A stretch of 64,000 nt of DNA from Aphrophora alni (lineage: Eukaryota > Arthropoda > Insecta > Hemiptera > Aphrophoridae): contig OY740774.1 in the NCBI GenBank assembly GCA_963513935.1, positions 22,773,949 to 22,837,948 on the forward strand, read 5' to 3'. How positions within the stretch are numbered: position 1 is the first letter of the stretch; every line of letters begins with the position of its first letter. A model generated the notes under the pieces. That model worked only from the letters and a program-made list of their open reading frames with translations. It did no database searches and had not been told where the DNA came from. Both the position numbers and the translations under genes were made by a program. Positions 1 through 11,049 of the stretch are shown here, one piece after another.

Positions 1-77
1 TGTAAGGACAAGAGCAAAGAAAAAGCTTAGGAATAATTACCTGAAAACAAAAATGAATCTCGACTGCCTTCATTTAA

Positions 78-1121
78 CCTGTTGATGAGTGCGGCCGTTC
101 CTGAACGTCCCAAATAGCCACCAGCTGGTTAGTAAGTATTTACAAGAAAATTGTTGTCAAGGAGTAAGAAAAAAAAATTTGAAAATAGTTGTTTTATTGG
201 TTACAAATGTATAATAATAATATCATATTGAGTTAAAAACTTGTAAGAATAAAAATTTACACTGATAGCGGTATCCCATTGTCGGCGGCATAAAAACACC
301 GTGGCATTGTCACCCGTCGGTATAGCAGACATACACAGACAAAAACGTTTGATGGGCCGCTTTTTTTCCACGAATCAATTTAGTATAGCCTACATTATGG
401 AAAATATAACATTTCTTTTCAGTTTTCTTGGAAGCGTGTGTTGGTTTCGTTTGCTGATAGCGGTATCCCATTGTCGGCGGCATAAAAACACCGTGGCATT
501 GTCACCCGTCGGTATAGCAGACATACACAGACAAAAACGTTTGATGGGCCGCTTTTTTTCCACGAATCAATTTAGTATAGCCTACATTATGGTAAATATA
601 ACATTTCTTTTCAATTTTCTTGGAAGCGTGTGTTGGTTTCGTTTGAGACGCGGCTAAATGTGTCAAAAGACTAGACAGAGGGGAATCTGTAAAAAAGCTT
701 TGTAGTGTTTAATTTTTCATGTTTGATGTATAATATACGTAACATAATATAATGATACAAATCACTTATACTAGACAAGGAACATGGGCACAGGTGTGTG
801 TAGGGGGGAAACAACCGCGGAGAAGACGATGCCACCGCCTACATTTACGCGCAAGGTGAATTCTCCTGAAACCACGCCCCCTGGAGTTGTCCTGCCTTAC
901 AATTGTGAAAAACCCGATTTCATGTGTTCTTAATACTATTTCTTGTTGAATTGTGACAACACAATAAGCCATGACTAATTTGTTTTATGATAAATACTTT
1001 TATTGCTCAGACGTAACCTAAAATGTTCCGGAACGTCCATACTCATTTACGCAAACAGCACAGAGGACGTTCAAGAACGGCCGTACTCGTTAATCGGTAT
1101 TTCCCTGTACTCTTCAACAGG
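78..1121. mobile_element. piggyBac-like non-autonomous element (MITE)
   Basis: The segment is flanked by TTAA on both sides (74-77 and 1122-1125), the target site of piggyBac elements. Its ends are inverted: the left end reads CCTGTTGATGAG and the right end is the complement of CCTGTTGAAGAG. A second inverted block, GCGGCCGTTCCTGAACGTCC on the left and its near-complement around 1061-1083, lies just inside; on the right it is pushed inward by an extra stretch of about 25-30 bp. No transposase is encoded, so it would have to be moved in trans. Inside is a 192-bp tandem duplication. The family assignment rests on TTAA and the terminal inverted repeats only. Confidence 0.7.
262..645 (+). repeat. 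192-bp tandem duplication
   Basis: Two head-to-tail copies (262-453 and 454-645) differ by only about two bases that I can see, so the duplication is recent. The period is 192 bp, a multiple of three, so an open frame from 301 to 657 runs through both copies. The frame has no recognisable domain and is probably not a gene. Confidence 0.85.
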
Positions 1122-1263
1122 TTAAAGTTCAATTTAAATAAAATACAACATACTGATGACATGTTTATAACATAAGTGAAGCAAGTTTAGGCTCTAATTT
1201 AACTTTATAAATATTATTTCAAGACAATTCCATGGTTCATTTTCACTTTTCATATTTTAGCAG

Positions 1264-1412
1264 GTTTTTCTTGCCCAGCTCTTGTTCTGACCCTGACACT
1301 ATTAAGTACACAAGGACTGACTAGCGGTCTTTATTGTATGTTCTTTTCTTCAAATTTTTACAAGGTGATGATGACTGAGAGGTTTTTAACCTTTAAACAA
1401 AAAGATAAAAAG
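1264..1412 (-). repeat. SINE-like dispersed repeat, copy A (partial)
   Basis: This is a diverged partial copy of the dispersed family described at 15040. Recognisable parts on the minus strand are the tract complementary to 'ctgacactatt', the 'gatgatgactgagaggttttt' type block and the 'acctttaaac' end. It lies upstream of the first visible coiled-coil exon. Apart from it, 1126-2596 holds only AT-rich sequence in which I recognise nothing. Confidence 0.5.
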
Positions 1413-2596
1413 AAGCAAAACAGATTGATAAAAATTTGTAGTTTCTTTAATTATATCATTAATTTAATTTTGATTTTTTCCATTGCTGGTGGTGGTATTA
1501 TGATATAGAGGTATTATTTTTTATTTGATTTTTGTTATTTTTTACGTAACTCTTTACTTTATCCCTTTGAATGACATGCTAAAATTGAAGAAATTTGAGG
1601 TTACATAAACAAAATTAATTTGTGTTTCTCTTAAAAGTAAGTGTTTACGTAGCACGGTAGGTGACTAGGGTACTACAAAAATAAATTAAACTAATTTTGG
1701 ACCATTGTTTTCATTTTTACAAAATATTGAATATTTTAATATGAAACATTACAAATATTGACTAAGTCAATCAAGTAGTGATCTATATATAGAGTCTAAT
1801 AATAATTATTATTATAACATGAAACCTTGAAAGAAAACATATTGAGTCCAATGCTTCAAGCTAATTTTGTTTTGGATGGTAATCTTTAAAACAGTATCTT
1901 AGGTGTAGTGGTGGTTTGTGTATACATGTCTCGCATATAGAGCCCTCTTTTTACACAAACAATGCAACACCTTCATTTTTAGATTCACTATCACTTATGT
2001 TATACAAAGTAACGTTCTTTCTTTCATTATTTATACTTTCATCGTTATGCACTTGAAAATGTCAAGAAGTAAACAACTGCACAATCAACTGGCTTCTATC
2101 AAGATAGGAACTCCCGTCAATGCTATGCGTTTATAGATGAGGCTAAGCGCTCAATACAAGTTAATTGCAATACCACTGCCATCACTCGAAAAACATATTA
2201 TGAAAGCATATACAAACAACGAAACTCATACTTGCCTACACTTTGTCTGTTATTTCATGAACTCTGATGCAATGAGACATTGTGTTTTTGTGTGTTTGTT
2301 TGGTCAACGCCGGTTTGAGCAACTAATATCAATGCGCGAAATCACATCAATAACATTCAAATAGTTGAGTATATTTGAAGACCAAAACTTTCACTTTAAT
2401 TATTATCTGTTTAAGTAATCTTCCAATTCTCTTGTATAATTTTCCCAAATCATTAGATTTTCTACATCAAAATGTACATATCTACAAATATATGTTTAAT
2501 TTCTAGACATAATTTATTCTTTATAACATTGGTATATCAATACTTATTATAATATATCTACTATGTAGTATAAAATGTTGTAATCTATGTTGACAG

Positions 2597-2777
2597 TAAC
2601 AGAATTGACGCTAGACCACGAGCAGCTGGATGAAAAAGCACAACAATACAAGACCGAAGTGTACGTCTTGAAGGGAAGGCTTAGTGTTCTTGTTGAAGAA
2701 TGTGATAGACTAAAACAAGAAGCAGATAATAAGATACCAGTTACTGTACATACAGCTTCTGTTAATGAGTGTAAGAG
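2597..2777 (+). CDS. Coiled-coil protein gene, exon 1 of 5 visible
   Basis: This is the first visible exon of a gene whose 3' part covers 2597-22347. It is bounded by an acceptor (TTGACAG, AG at 2595-2596) and a donor (GTACGT at 2778), and it enters and leaves in phases that join cleanly to the next exon. It encodes about 60 charged residues with heptad-like leucines (DHEQLDEKAQQYKTEVYVLK, then GRLSVLVEECDRLKQEAD). Together the five exons give about 285 residues, nearly all predicted coiled coil, with no catalytic motif. The N-terminal part and promoter are not visible. I do not recognise the orthologue; a long-rod cilia or centrosome type coiled-coil protein such as CCDC170 is one thing to compare, as inference only. 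An ATG at 2587 could make this a first exon, but it overlaps the acceptor. Confidence 0.6.
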
Positions 2778-3579
2778 GTACGTTGTTGTGTTTGTGGTTT
2801 GTGCATGTTTGGTTTTAACCTGTTGAATCCCACTTTCGGATATATAGAAGCAGTGGGAACAGTGCCCACTGTCCCATGCTTTGATATTTTTGCATATATA
2901 ACTCCATATTTAACTCCATATATAACTCCATATTTAACTCCATATTTTTGAGTTACAAACAGGTATTAACGCGCAATTTGTTGTTAAAGAAGCTGATAAT
3001 ATAGACTTTTGTTTCACATGACAATCTTCTGTAAACCATGAGGTTTATAACAATATTTTGTCTTAATTGCAAACATGGCAGCACTGCAAATTCTAAACAT
3101 ATTCTAAGAGCACAGTTTCATATGAGTTCTAATTATCTAGGATGGCATGAAACAGCATCACCACACACCTCACTGCATTATGTAATTTTAGTGCGAATGA
3201 AGGCTAAATAGAAGTGTCTAAGTACTTATTAAACTCACGGTATATAGAGGAAAATACAAAGAAACTATGTAGCAATATAACTCTAAAAATACATCCAAAA
3301 AACAAAAAATAATATTCACTACCATCTCTCAAAGAATATCTCTGCACTTCTTAAAAGAGAGAAAAGAAAAAAAAACTGTAATTTTCTTTATTGCTGAATT
3401 TTTGCCCATGTATTTTGTTTGCTTAAGTATTTCTTACAGAAGATAAGATGGTATAGAATGGATCTGCTTAAAACGTTTTTTGAATTAATAAACGAAAATA
3501 CATTTTGAAAGAATTAAAATTTGCTAAACTTGTCCTTTAAAATTGTTTTGAGATAAATCATATTTGAATTAAAATATTT

Positions 3580-3920
3580 AATGAGTGTGGTCATAGTTTA
3601 TTTTGTTTTTTGTCTCCACATTGACATACAACATTCAAGTCTCATCACTTGTCACAATATGACTAAGAAATCATCACCTTCCATATTGTAGTGCAAAAGG
3701 AACTTTAGCATCACACCCATCCTCTTTTATGGTCGTCATGAGAAGTTTAAGCACATAGATGCATAAAACTTCTGGTAGCATAGCTTGTCAGTTACCACTT
3801 CATACAAATCTGTTCATGATACCTGAAGTAAAAGGTCCAATAATTCTCTAATTTTCAAATGCTGGTTTTCTCAGATTTTCTCATTCGTCTTTTTAACAAG
3901 GTTATCTGTCGCAACTGATT
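3580..3920 (-). pseudogene. Mariner transposase fragment (decayed)
   Basis: Read on the minus strand, this stretch gives broken similarity to the middle of mariner transposases. A block reads like 'GDDFLVILVTSDET' across a frameshift, which corresponds to the family's GDEFL..IVTGDETW motif containing one catalytic Asp. The Trp that follows is replaced by a stop. The fragment sits in the intron after the first visible coiled-coil exon. The match is by eye and short, so family assignment is moderate. Confidence 0.4.
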
Positions 3921-5463
3921 GGCGGCCATTTTTTCTTCATCACAATGTTTTTTTCCATACACTACTCAAAGTTCACAATGAATATGTCTTGCTGTATATA
4001 AAACGAATAACAGTACATACTTTATAATTGACAAGATTTACAATAATAGCAGCCATTTTAATCAACAGTATTGGTGTGAGAACAGGCAGAATGACCTTCC
4101 TACTAGCACGCTCTGACTGTGCTGAATTAGGCTACACAGCTATGCAAAGATCACACTATTACCCCTACTTCTCTGCACTCTAGACAGAAACAGAACTTAC
4201 TTTCCGACCAGCTTTTGTATATTAGACAAGCTATGTGTCATAAGTTATGTCAAAATCAGTTGCTATGCTACTCAGGTATGGTTGAACATCTATATTAATG
4301 TACTCAGTGTTTCAGTCTTTTAATTCCACTGTATAGTAGAGTAGTATGCATTTAAATATGTTTATAATGATATTAAATAAACATAATATAGAAGAAAACA
4401 TAAACAAGTCTTGTTTTCTTCAGGATAAAATGTCTTTAAAACATCTGTGTGCAAAATGAGATTGCAAACCAACTATCGGATGTAAAAGAAGAAAATTATC
4501 ATATTTTTCCTTAATGTTTTGACTGATTTTGTAATAATTCTAAAAGAAGAACTAGGAGAACTTGAAGAGTTCATGTGTTTATGTTACTTAATAAAAAAAT
4601 GATGAATTTAATATTAATTATTCAATCTAGAAATATTCTTAACATTTTATGGGCGCCAGACTTTCGTCAAATTTAAACAACGAAAAAAATGAATTTTAGT
4701 GAATTTAACCTCAGGGTCGCAAGTTCTTGTTATATGTGTACTATACAGTGAATTCTGGTTAGAAATGAATGCACGTGAGCTGAAATTTTAACATAAAAAT
4801 TTATTAAGCATGTTTATGATTAGTTTTAACATACATCAAAAACAAAATATCAACATACATCAATTACACACAAATTATGATAAATATAAATGATTATTAA
4901 CGTCTTGTTAATTTATGAATTTTACTGTCTTTGAAAAAGATCGATCATTTCTTTAGTTCTAAAATTTAACTTTAAATTGAAAATTATATTATTGAAAAAT
5001 AAAACTTGCAAGTATTTAGTCCGTTAACTGAATTTAAGAATTTAGATGTAACTACTTTACTTTTTCTTTTTTAGTACAAAAAATATATAAAATAAAAATT
5101 AACTTTGTCCTTCATCTAAATGATATCTGGACTCATATAGATTTTTTAATGAAATAAATGAAATTCACATATATTACATACAAAGAAAGATACATATAAC
5201 ATATTACAAAGAATTTATATAAGAGAATAAAACCTGTAATACATGTTTTTTCACCAGACTGCCGAAACTCATTGTCCCTTTAGTAACATCATTGCTGAAA
5301 TCGTAGTTGTAGCAGATAAGTACAGTTGAAATATGTCTGTATTCTTCAATGATGTCGAGGTCGTAATATCTAAAGTTCATTTCACCCAACTAGTGAATAT
5401 AATTGTTCATTGTTCAAAATTTGAAACCACGTGCATGAGATTGCACAACATAGTTCGATTTAA

Positions 5464-5800
5464 CACGTTTTCTCGCTTTTGCGTTAAAAGTTTATTTATG
5501 GAAAACACTACTGATCACTTTACATCGTCCACCTTGGTTGTTTTTCACTATTTTTCTCATTTTAGAAAAGTTTAACTACATTCTAAAGCACAACCCAAAA
5601 CAGGTCTATCCTCTACCAGTTCCTCTCTAAGACTGACCTTACCACGTTTTTCTCACTTTTGCGTTAAAAGTTTATATATGGAAAACACTACTGATCATTT
5701 TTAATCGTCTACCTTGATTGTCTTTTACCATCTTTCTCTTTTTTAGAGAAATTTAACTACATTCTACAACACAACCAAAAACAGGTCTGTCCGCAACTCC
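5464..5800. repeat. 180-bp tandem duplication
   Basis: Two diverged head-to-tail copies with a period of 180 bp share the anchors GCGTTAAAAG (5481 and 5661), GGAAAACACTACTGATCA and CAGGTCT. A short third echo ('tctcgcttttgcg') follows at about 5831. No coding capacity is conserved between copies. Confidence 0.75.
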
Positions 5801-6715
5801 TCCCAAAACTAGACTAGCTTAATGCTTTGTCTCTCGCTTTTGCGAGCCTGTTCATACCCGCTAAAACAGTTTCTATAGTTGAACACACCCCCCTTGGAAT
5901 CTCCAATTCAAAATACACAGCACAAATTTAACAAACACATTATTTAAACAATTCATTTTAAAATTATACAGTATTAATTATTTTATTGATTTGAAAATCT
6001 ATTTTTTATATTAGAATTTACTTTATTTAATACGAAATATTATTTAACCTGGTTACCCCTTCCCTTGCAGCCGCGTTATTCAAACATTCAAACAAACCTT
6101 AATTTTTACATTATCACAATTTTACAATTTTATTATTTTAAGTGTAAAATAAACTTTTTACGCTGAGGTGAACACTATTTTATTGTACCTAATATTACAT
6201 TATTTTATTTAACCCAAACATATATTTAGCCGGAAAACTGTGAACTCTCTGATTATGTTTATATGCAATAGTCAACCAATCAAAGACAATAGATAACACA
6301 CATGCAATAGACACTAGACAGGCTAATGTAATTCAAGAGAACAAAAACATACAAAATGTAATAATATGAGATCTCAGCATGGGGCTACATGGACTTGGAG
6401 TCTTGGTATTGAACTGAATTTCCGATATGAAGAACTGTTACACATCCCATGTAATGCTTTTGTAAGGGTTCCCAGGATGTGTGAAGAAAAATCATGAAAG
6501 CCACTCTGCTGGGGAATGCTCCACTGATGTCCCAACAAACAAACAAAAAAGAAGGAAATATGTCTGAATTACTAAAATTTTATTGCAATTTATTGTAAAT
6601 GTATGTATATTGACATGTCGCAAACCATCAAAGTTTTTTTTTTTAATGTACCAGCAGATATTGAAGCTTATTTTGTATTATCAGTTCTACAGTAAATTTT
6701 GTGTGTCTGTGACAG

Positions 6716-6883
6716 GTTATTTGAAGAATTAAAGAAACGTTATGAGGATGAAAGAGAAATTTTGTCAAGGAAGTTGGCAATGCTTGAATCATCAAGACCT
6801 GATTTGGACATACAAATGGTGAATATTAAAGCTGACCGTGATCAGTTATTTACTGAAAATAAAACAATGGACAAACTTATCAA
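6716..6883 (+). CDS. Coiled-coil protein gene, exon 2 of 5 visible
   Basis: Bounded by an acceptor (GTGACAG, AG at 6714-6715) and a consensus donor (GTAAGT at 6884). The first base completes an AGG codon with the previous exon, and the exon ends with two bases of an AAA codon. It encodes LFEELKKRYEDEREILSRKL followed by about 36 more residues, mostly strong coiled coil with a short break at SSRPD. No stop occurs in the joined frame. Confidence 0.75.
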
Positions 6884-7084
6884 GTAAGTAAAACATGTAT
6901 TGTATTATTTAACATGAGTGAAATTGAAATATAACCCATCTAATAAAGAGGGTCTTATTATAAAAAATACAAATCAACATATAAGTCAGATATAATATTA
7001 GTTAGCTTATATTAAATAAAGATAGCTGATAGGATATTTCTTTATTAGCAAATTTTATAATATTGAAAATCTAGCTGTTTTCTA

Positions 7085-7285
7085 TTTCGTAGATTTTGTT
7101 TGTTTTTGTTGTTTTCCTTGTTGTTTAGAAACAAAAACCTCTAGGTCATTATAATCTTATAAAAAAAAGAAGAAAAGAAGATAAAATAAAGACCCCTAAC
7201 CTTCGAATGTCCTAATAGCGTTCTTGTCGAAATGAACAATTGTTGCTCAAGAGAGACCTGATGAAAGTTAGAGAAAGCTTAACAC
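7085..7285 (+). repeat. SINE-like dispersed repeat, copy B
   Basis: A member of the dispersed family described at 15040. Recognisable blocks are 'gacccctaaccttcgaat', 'cctaatagcgtt' and the conserved 'tcaagagagacctgat'. The right third of the family consensus is missing. Confidence 0.55.
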
Positions 7286-7609
7286 TAAAACTCATAATCT
7301 TTAAAAACCGTAAACAATGCTGTTTTAATAATGATTAGTAATGAAAAATTGTATATTGTACATATGAATTTAATAGTGGTATACTTAGTATAGGTGAACA
7401 GTAGAAACTAGAGAATGTAGAATATATGCGGAAAAGGAATTGGCCATTATCATCAGAATGATGATCATCGGACTGATCAAATCCTTCACTCTCTATACTA
7501 ATTTTAGAGGTTATGGTTTTTTGAGTTATTAGAATCTGACAGTTACTAAGGACTTATTTCAAATTGCTTTTTTTTGAGTGAAAGATGCAGCAAGAAGAAA
7601 ATAAACTTT

Positions 7610-7850
7610 AAACGTTAGTAACTGACTGGTTGGCTGTTCATCACATTTTGTTTTGGGGAAAACATCCATAATTATCCTGGTGCTTTGGCCTCCTTCAATC
7701 CAAATTTGGCTCTCTACGATTTGTTACTTTTCCAAAAGCTAAAATCACCTTTTAAAAGAAAGAGAATTGACATAATTAAGGAGAACATGACACAACAGCT
7801 GATGATGTATTTGTTATTAAAAAATTAAGACCAGAATATTCAAAATGGCG
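7610..7850 (+). pseudogene. Mariner transposase C-terminal fragment
   Basis: One frame reads NPNLALYDLLLFQKLKSPFK followed by RKRIDIIKENMTQQL. This is a clear decayed version of the mariner C-terminal motif P-x-LAP-x-DF-x-LFPKLKS-x-LKG....IKEN. The catalytic residue region (D34D) is represented only by 'LALYD'. The rest of the element is absent or unrecognisable. It lies in the intron between coiled-coil exons 2 and 3; that intron (6884-8228) otherwise holds only SINE-like copy B and AT-rich DNA. Confidence 0.65.
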
Positions 7851-8228
7851 ACCATTTTAAATGTTTTTCAGTAGTTTCTTCTTACTTGGTCTATACTGTA
7901 TAGCCCCCTTTTTAGCTTATTATGTTGTACCCCATACTCAGTTTGACAGTCATATCAATTTAAACAAAATTGACCCAGAGATTAAAAACTTTATGTAAGT
8001 TTGGTTCTGAAATACTGAACAAATTTAAAAATGACAGTTGAAATTTTGAAATGACAGTATTTGTTATTGAATCTGTCTTCTCTTTCTCTCTCTAATTTCA
8101 ATCAGGTTACTAAAATATGATAATTCGTTGAACTCTTAAATGCAAAAGAATTTTAGTATTTTAATTTCAAAGTGTTAAAAAATTTAATAAACTCCTTTTA
8201 TAATTATTTTGCCATTTTATAATTTTAG

Positions 8229-8460
8229 ACGTTTAGAAGTAAAGCTTGATGCATGTGATGTTAAATTACGCAAAAGTGAACGATCGAGAGCATCAATGAA
8301 ACAGCAGTTAGGGATGTCAATGGCATTTGCAAGAGAGCTTATAACAGATCAAGAAACTTTACTCAAACAGTTAGCAGAACGAACACAAGAAACAACAAAT
8401 GTTACCAAAATTGGCAATAACATTGCTTCCAGAATGGACACTCTTCGAACTAAATTAAAG
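8229..8460 (+). CDS. Coiled-coil protein gene, exon 3 of 5 visible
   Basis: The acceptor is TTTTAG at 8223-8228. The donor GTTGGT at 8461 is weak, but the frame and the next exon support it. The first base completes a Lys codon and the exon ends in phase 0, giving 77 further codons. Residues include RLEVKLDACDVKLRKSERSR, then a stretch ending NNIASRMDTLRTKLK. The exon is charged and helical with no stop. Codon use and composition differ clearly from the AT-rich flanks. Confidence 0.8.
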
Positions 8461-8721
8461 GTTGGTTGAATTTATCAGTTATACTAATTATGTTCTGTTA
8501 ACTCTTACTGTCATACAGCCTATTCTACATTGATTTTTGTTTATTTATGTTTTGTTAAAAATTTGGTACTTTTCACCTCTTTAATGACATCATCACCTAA
8601 CATAAATGTAAGTTGACAAGCCATATTATAGATCTAATAACAATGGGTGATAAATACAAAAAAAAATTCACAGAAATAGGTATATAAACCAATAAAAAAA
8701 AAAAAATATATATATATATAT

Positions 8722-9043
8722 AGAGATAGGCCTATATAAATTTATAAACATTTTGCATACATTTTGTAAAAACAATCAATTTATAAAATTTTCATTAGAC
8801 AAAATTTTTTTTATTTGTAAACAAATGGAAACTTGCTAATAAGGTCAGAACAGATATATCATAACCTATCTCTATTATTTATAGATAAGCCTATATAAAT
8901 TTATAAACATTTTGCATACATTTTGGTAAAAACATAATCAATTTATAAAATTTACATTAGACAAAATTATTTTTATGTGTAAACACATGGAAATTTGCTA
9001 TAAACGAAGACCAGATTATAACATAATCTCTATCTCTAGACAG
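8722..9043. repeat. 159-bp tandem duplication
   Basis: Two copies in direct order share 'cctatataaatttataaaca' (8731 and 8890), 'tttgcatacatttt', 'aatcaatttataaaatttt' and the closing 'tatctcta' block. A (TA)n run precedes the first copy. No coding sequence is conserved. The surrounding stretch (8461-10020) is otherwise AT-rich intron with no gene seen. A further short direct repeat (an AAGCACAGATCGAAA-containing block at about 9470 and 9860) occurs downstream. Confidence 0.8.
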
Positions 9044-10019
9044 CCTCAATATTTGATGTCTGACAATAACATTCATTCAAAACAATAAATTCTTCAAACA
9101 ATAATACAGATATTGTAATTTGTATACACAATTTATAATAAATAAATAAAACAAACCTTCAGAATAACAGAAATATAATCCCAAGTCACATACACATTAC
9201 GCCTTTCACATGTCATTATAGTACACAAACATCGCTACCTTCTGAGTAAGAAACAATAACTTAAAAGTAACTAGGACATAGCAAATACTACCAATAGATA
9301 GAATGAAATCTTCTCTATAACATACTGTAAAGATCGGTTACAAAATATCGATTGAATAATCGATTATCTTATTTAGTAAACTGCACCGAATGTCAAATGA
9401 AATTCGTTCTGTTTGGTTACTACTTTGGTAAAATAGATATTATCTCACGATCTGTGACATATAGAAAGATTTGAAAAGCACAGATCGAAATAGAAAGAAA
9501 AATACTATATAATATTGTCAACTTGTGGCATTTGGACAAGTATTACCATTTCGTAAAATCATATGAATACAGAGAACAGAATTTTCTACATAAACCCGGT
9601 CATGGAAAGTGCCGCGATCTAGCGAAAAAGTCAGCAACTTTATCGAGTTCTAGAAAATAGAGTTTTCGTGTGATGGATTTTGCTAAACGTGATTATGAAA
9701 TATTGAAACATTATCTTTACAGTGATATATAATTGATTTCGATATAATAATATTTACTAGGATAAAAGTTTAATTGAAAAAAATATAAATGTAAAAATGA
9801 GTTAAAATTCTTGATTTTGCTTAATTTTTATATAATAAAAACTATAACAGATAGAAGGATTTAAAAGCACAGATCGAAAGAGAAAGATGTGATCTACAGA
9901 ACAGTGTTATGTTCGATCTGTTTGACAGAAATATTGAATTGGGAATATTAGACAAAAATGATGTCAGTTTTGTTTACAACTTGTCAGCGCAAATCTTTGA
10001 CGTTACATATCAAATATAT

Positions 10020-10962
10020 ATAATAAAAGAACAATAATGTCCGTCTATGTGACTTTTTTAATAATAAAGTAGTTACTTACTTTATAATCATATGACGCGT
10101 TTCGGAACTCGTTCCATCTTCAGAAAATCGCTCTGCTGAGGTCGTTAAAACATTAAAATAAATTATTACACAACACATATATCGCAACACATATACACAT
10201 ACACGCGCACATTAACACAGAAAATATCAACGCGTGTGCACACCATCGGATACGTTTAATACACTGATCCCTAATCTGCAGTACCGCTTATTGTTTGTGT
10301 TTCTTATCTATTCCTCTAGCAAAGTCGTACATCAAGTTGGACTTAAAATTCAATTGGTCATTCAACATATGTTCTGGACTTTTTAACTGCGCTTTATATA
10401 TTTCATATTCCTCTAGCGCGTCCATTTGTTTGCTCTTCTTGCATATGTGAATTGGATGGAAGTTGCTTTCAAAATTAGAATACGAGTGGTTTTCTTCTAT
10501 AATGTGGCGTGCGTAGTTAGATTTTGCATACGTCTCTCTGTTACTTGGAAGATGTTCTTTATATCGTTTTTTAAATTGTCTCCCAGTTTGCCCTATATAG
10601 AAACACTCGCATTCATCACAATTGATTCTATATACCCCTGACTTTTGTTCCAATGGTGTTGTTTTTTTGGGCTTAATTATATTCCTAATGTTGTTAGAGG
10701 TGCGGAACGACATGGTTACATCTATCTTCCTCAGTGTGTTTGTCAAGATGTTAGGTAGGATAACCCCATATTCCGTGGATCTGAAGGTTTTTTTATTTTG
10801 TTTTTTCGGTAGTTTTTCTTTGTTCCTAATGTACTTTTTAAGGATTTCATCAATCATGGAACTCCTGTATCCGTTGGCCACGGCTATGTATTTTATGGTG
10901 TTCATAAAGAGTGACTTGGATACAAACACAATGAGTTTAAAAAAAAAAAAAAAAAAAATCAA
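10020..10962 (-). mobile_element. Penelope-like retroelement fragment with GIY-YIG endonuclease
   Basis: On the minus strand an open frame of 224 codons (10962-10288) encodes a basic linker and then a GIY-YIG nuclease domain. The key residues are visible: GVYRINC, CFYIGQTGR, then RYKEH and a later conserved-looking acidic and Asn region. A Cys pair (CDEC) sits inside the domain, as is usual for Penelope-like elements. Such a domain cuts DNA to prime reverse transcription. The reverse transcriptase part is missing: the frame begins at an A-run (10939-10958 on the + strand), so this is a 5'-truncated copy. The tail to about 10020 contains a hammerhead-like motif. It lies in the intron between coiled-coil exons 3 and 4, antisense to the gene. 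Confidence 0.85.
10094..10123 (-). ncRNA. Hammerhead-ribozyme-like motif in Penelope-like tail
   Basis: On the minus strand the order is CTGAAGA, one T, a 5-bp hairpin (GGAAC/GTTCC), then GAAAC, GC and GTC. CUGANGA and GAAA are the two conserved core strands of a hammerhead ribozyme, and ACGCGTC can form a 2-bp helix III before a GUC cleavage triplet. Penelope-like elements are known to carry minimal hammerheads. The unpaired T next to the core and the weak helix I argue that it may be inactive. Confidence 0.4.
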
Positions 10963-11049
10963 ATATATGCAAACTTTAGTAATTTTTGAAATATTATTTA
11001 TAACGTTTTGTGGTATTTTTATTTATTTATTTATTTTTGCATGACTATG

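Larger units (their letters stand above)
2778..6715 (+). other. Intron 1 of the coiled-coil gene
   Basis: A GT at 2778 and an AG at 6714-6715 bound this intron, which interrupts a codon after its second base. Thirty-odd bases in, at about 2815, is TTAACCTGTTGA followed by CCCACT palindromic sequence. This resembles the end of the piggyBac-like element at 78 and may be the start of a further copy whose other end I could not find. The rest holds a mariner fragment (3580-3920), a 180-bp tandem duplication (5464-5800), and AT-rich sequence in which I see no gene. Confidence 0.6.

Noticed and set aside
10426..11044. Hydrophobic + strand frames opposite the GIY-YIG ORF
   Set aside because: The minus-strand frame has a clear GIY-YIG domain; the + strand frames are its shadows.
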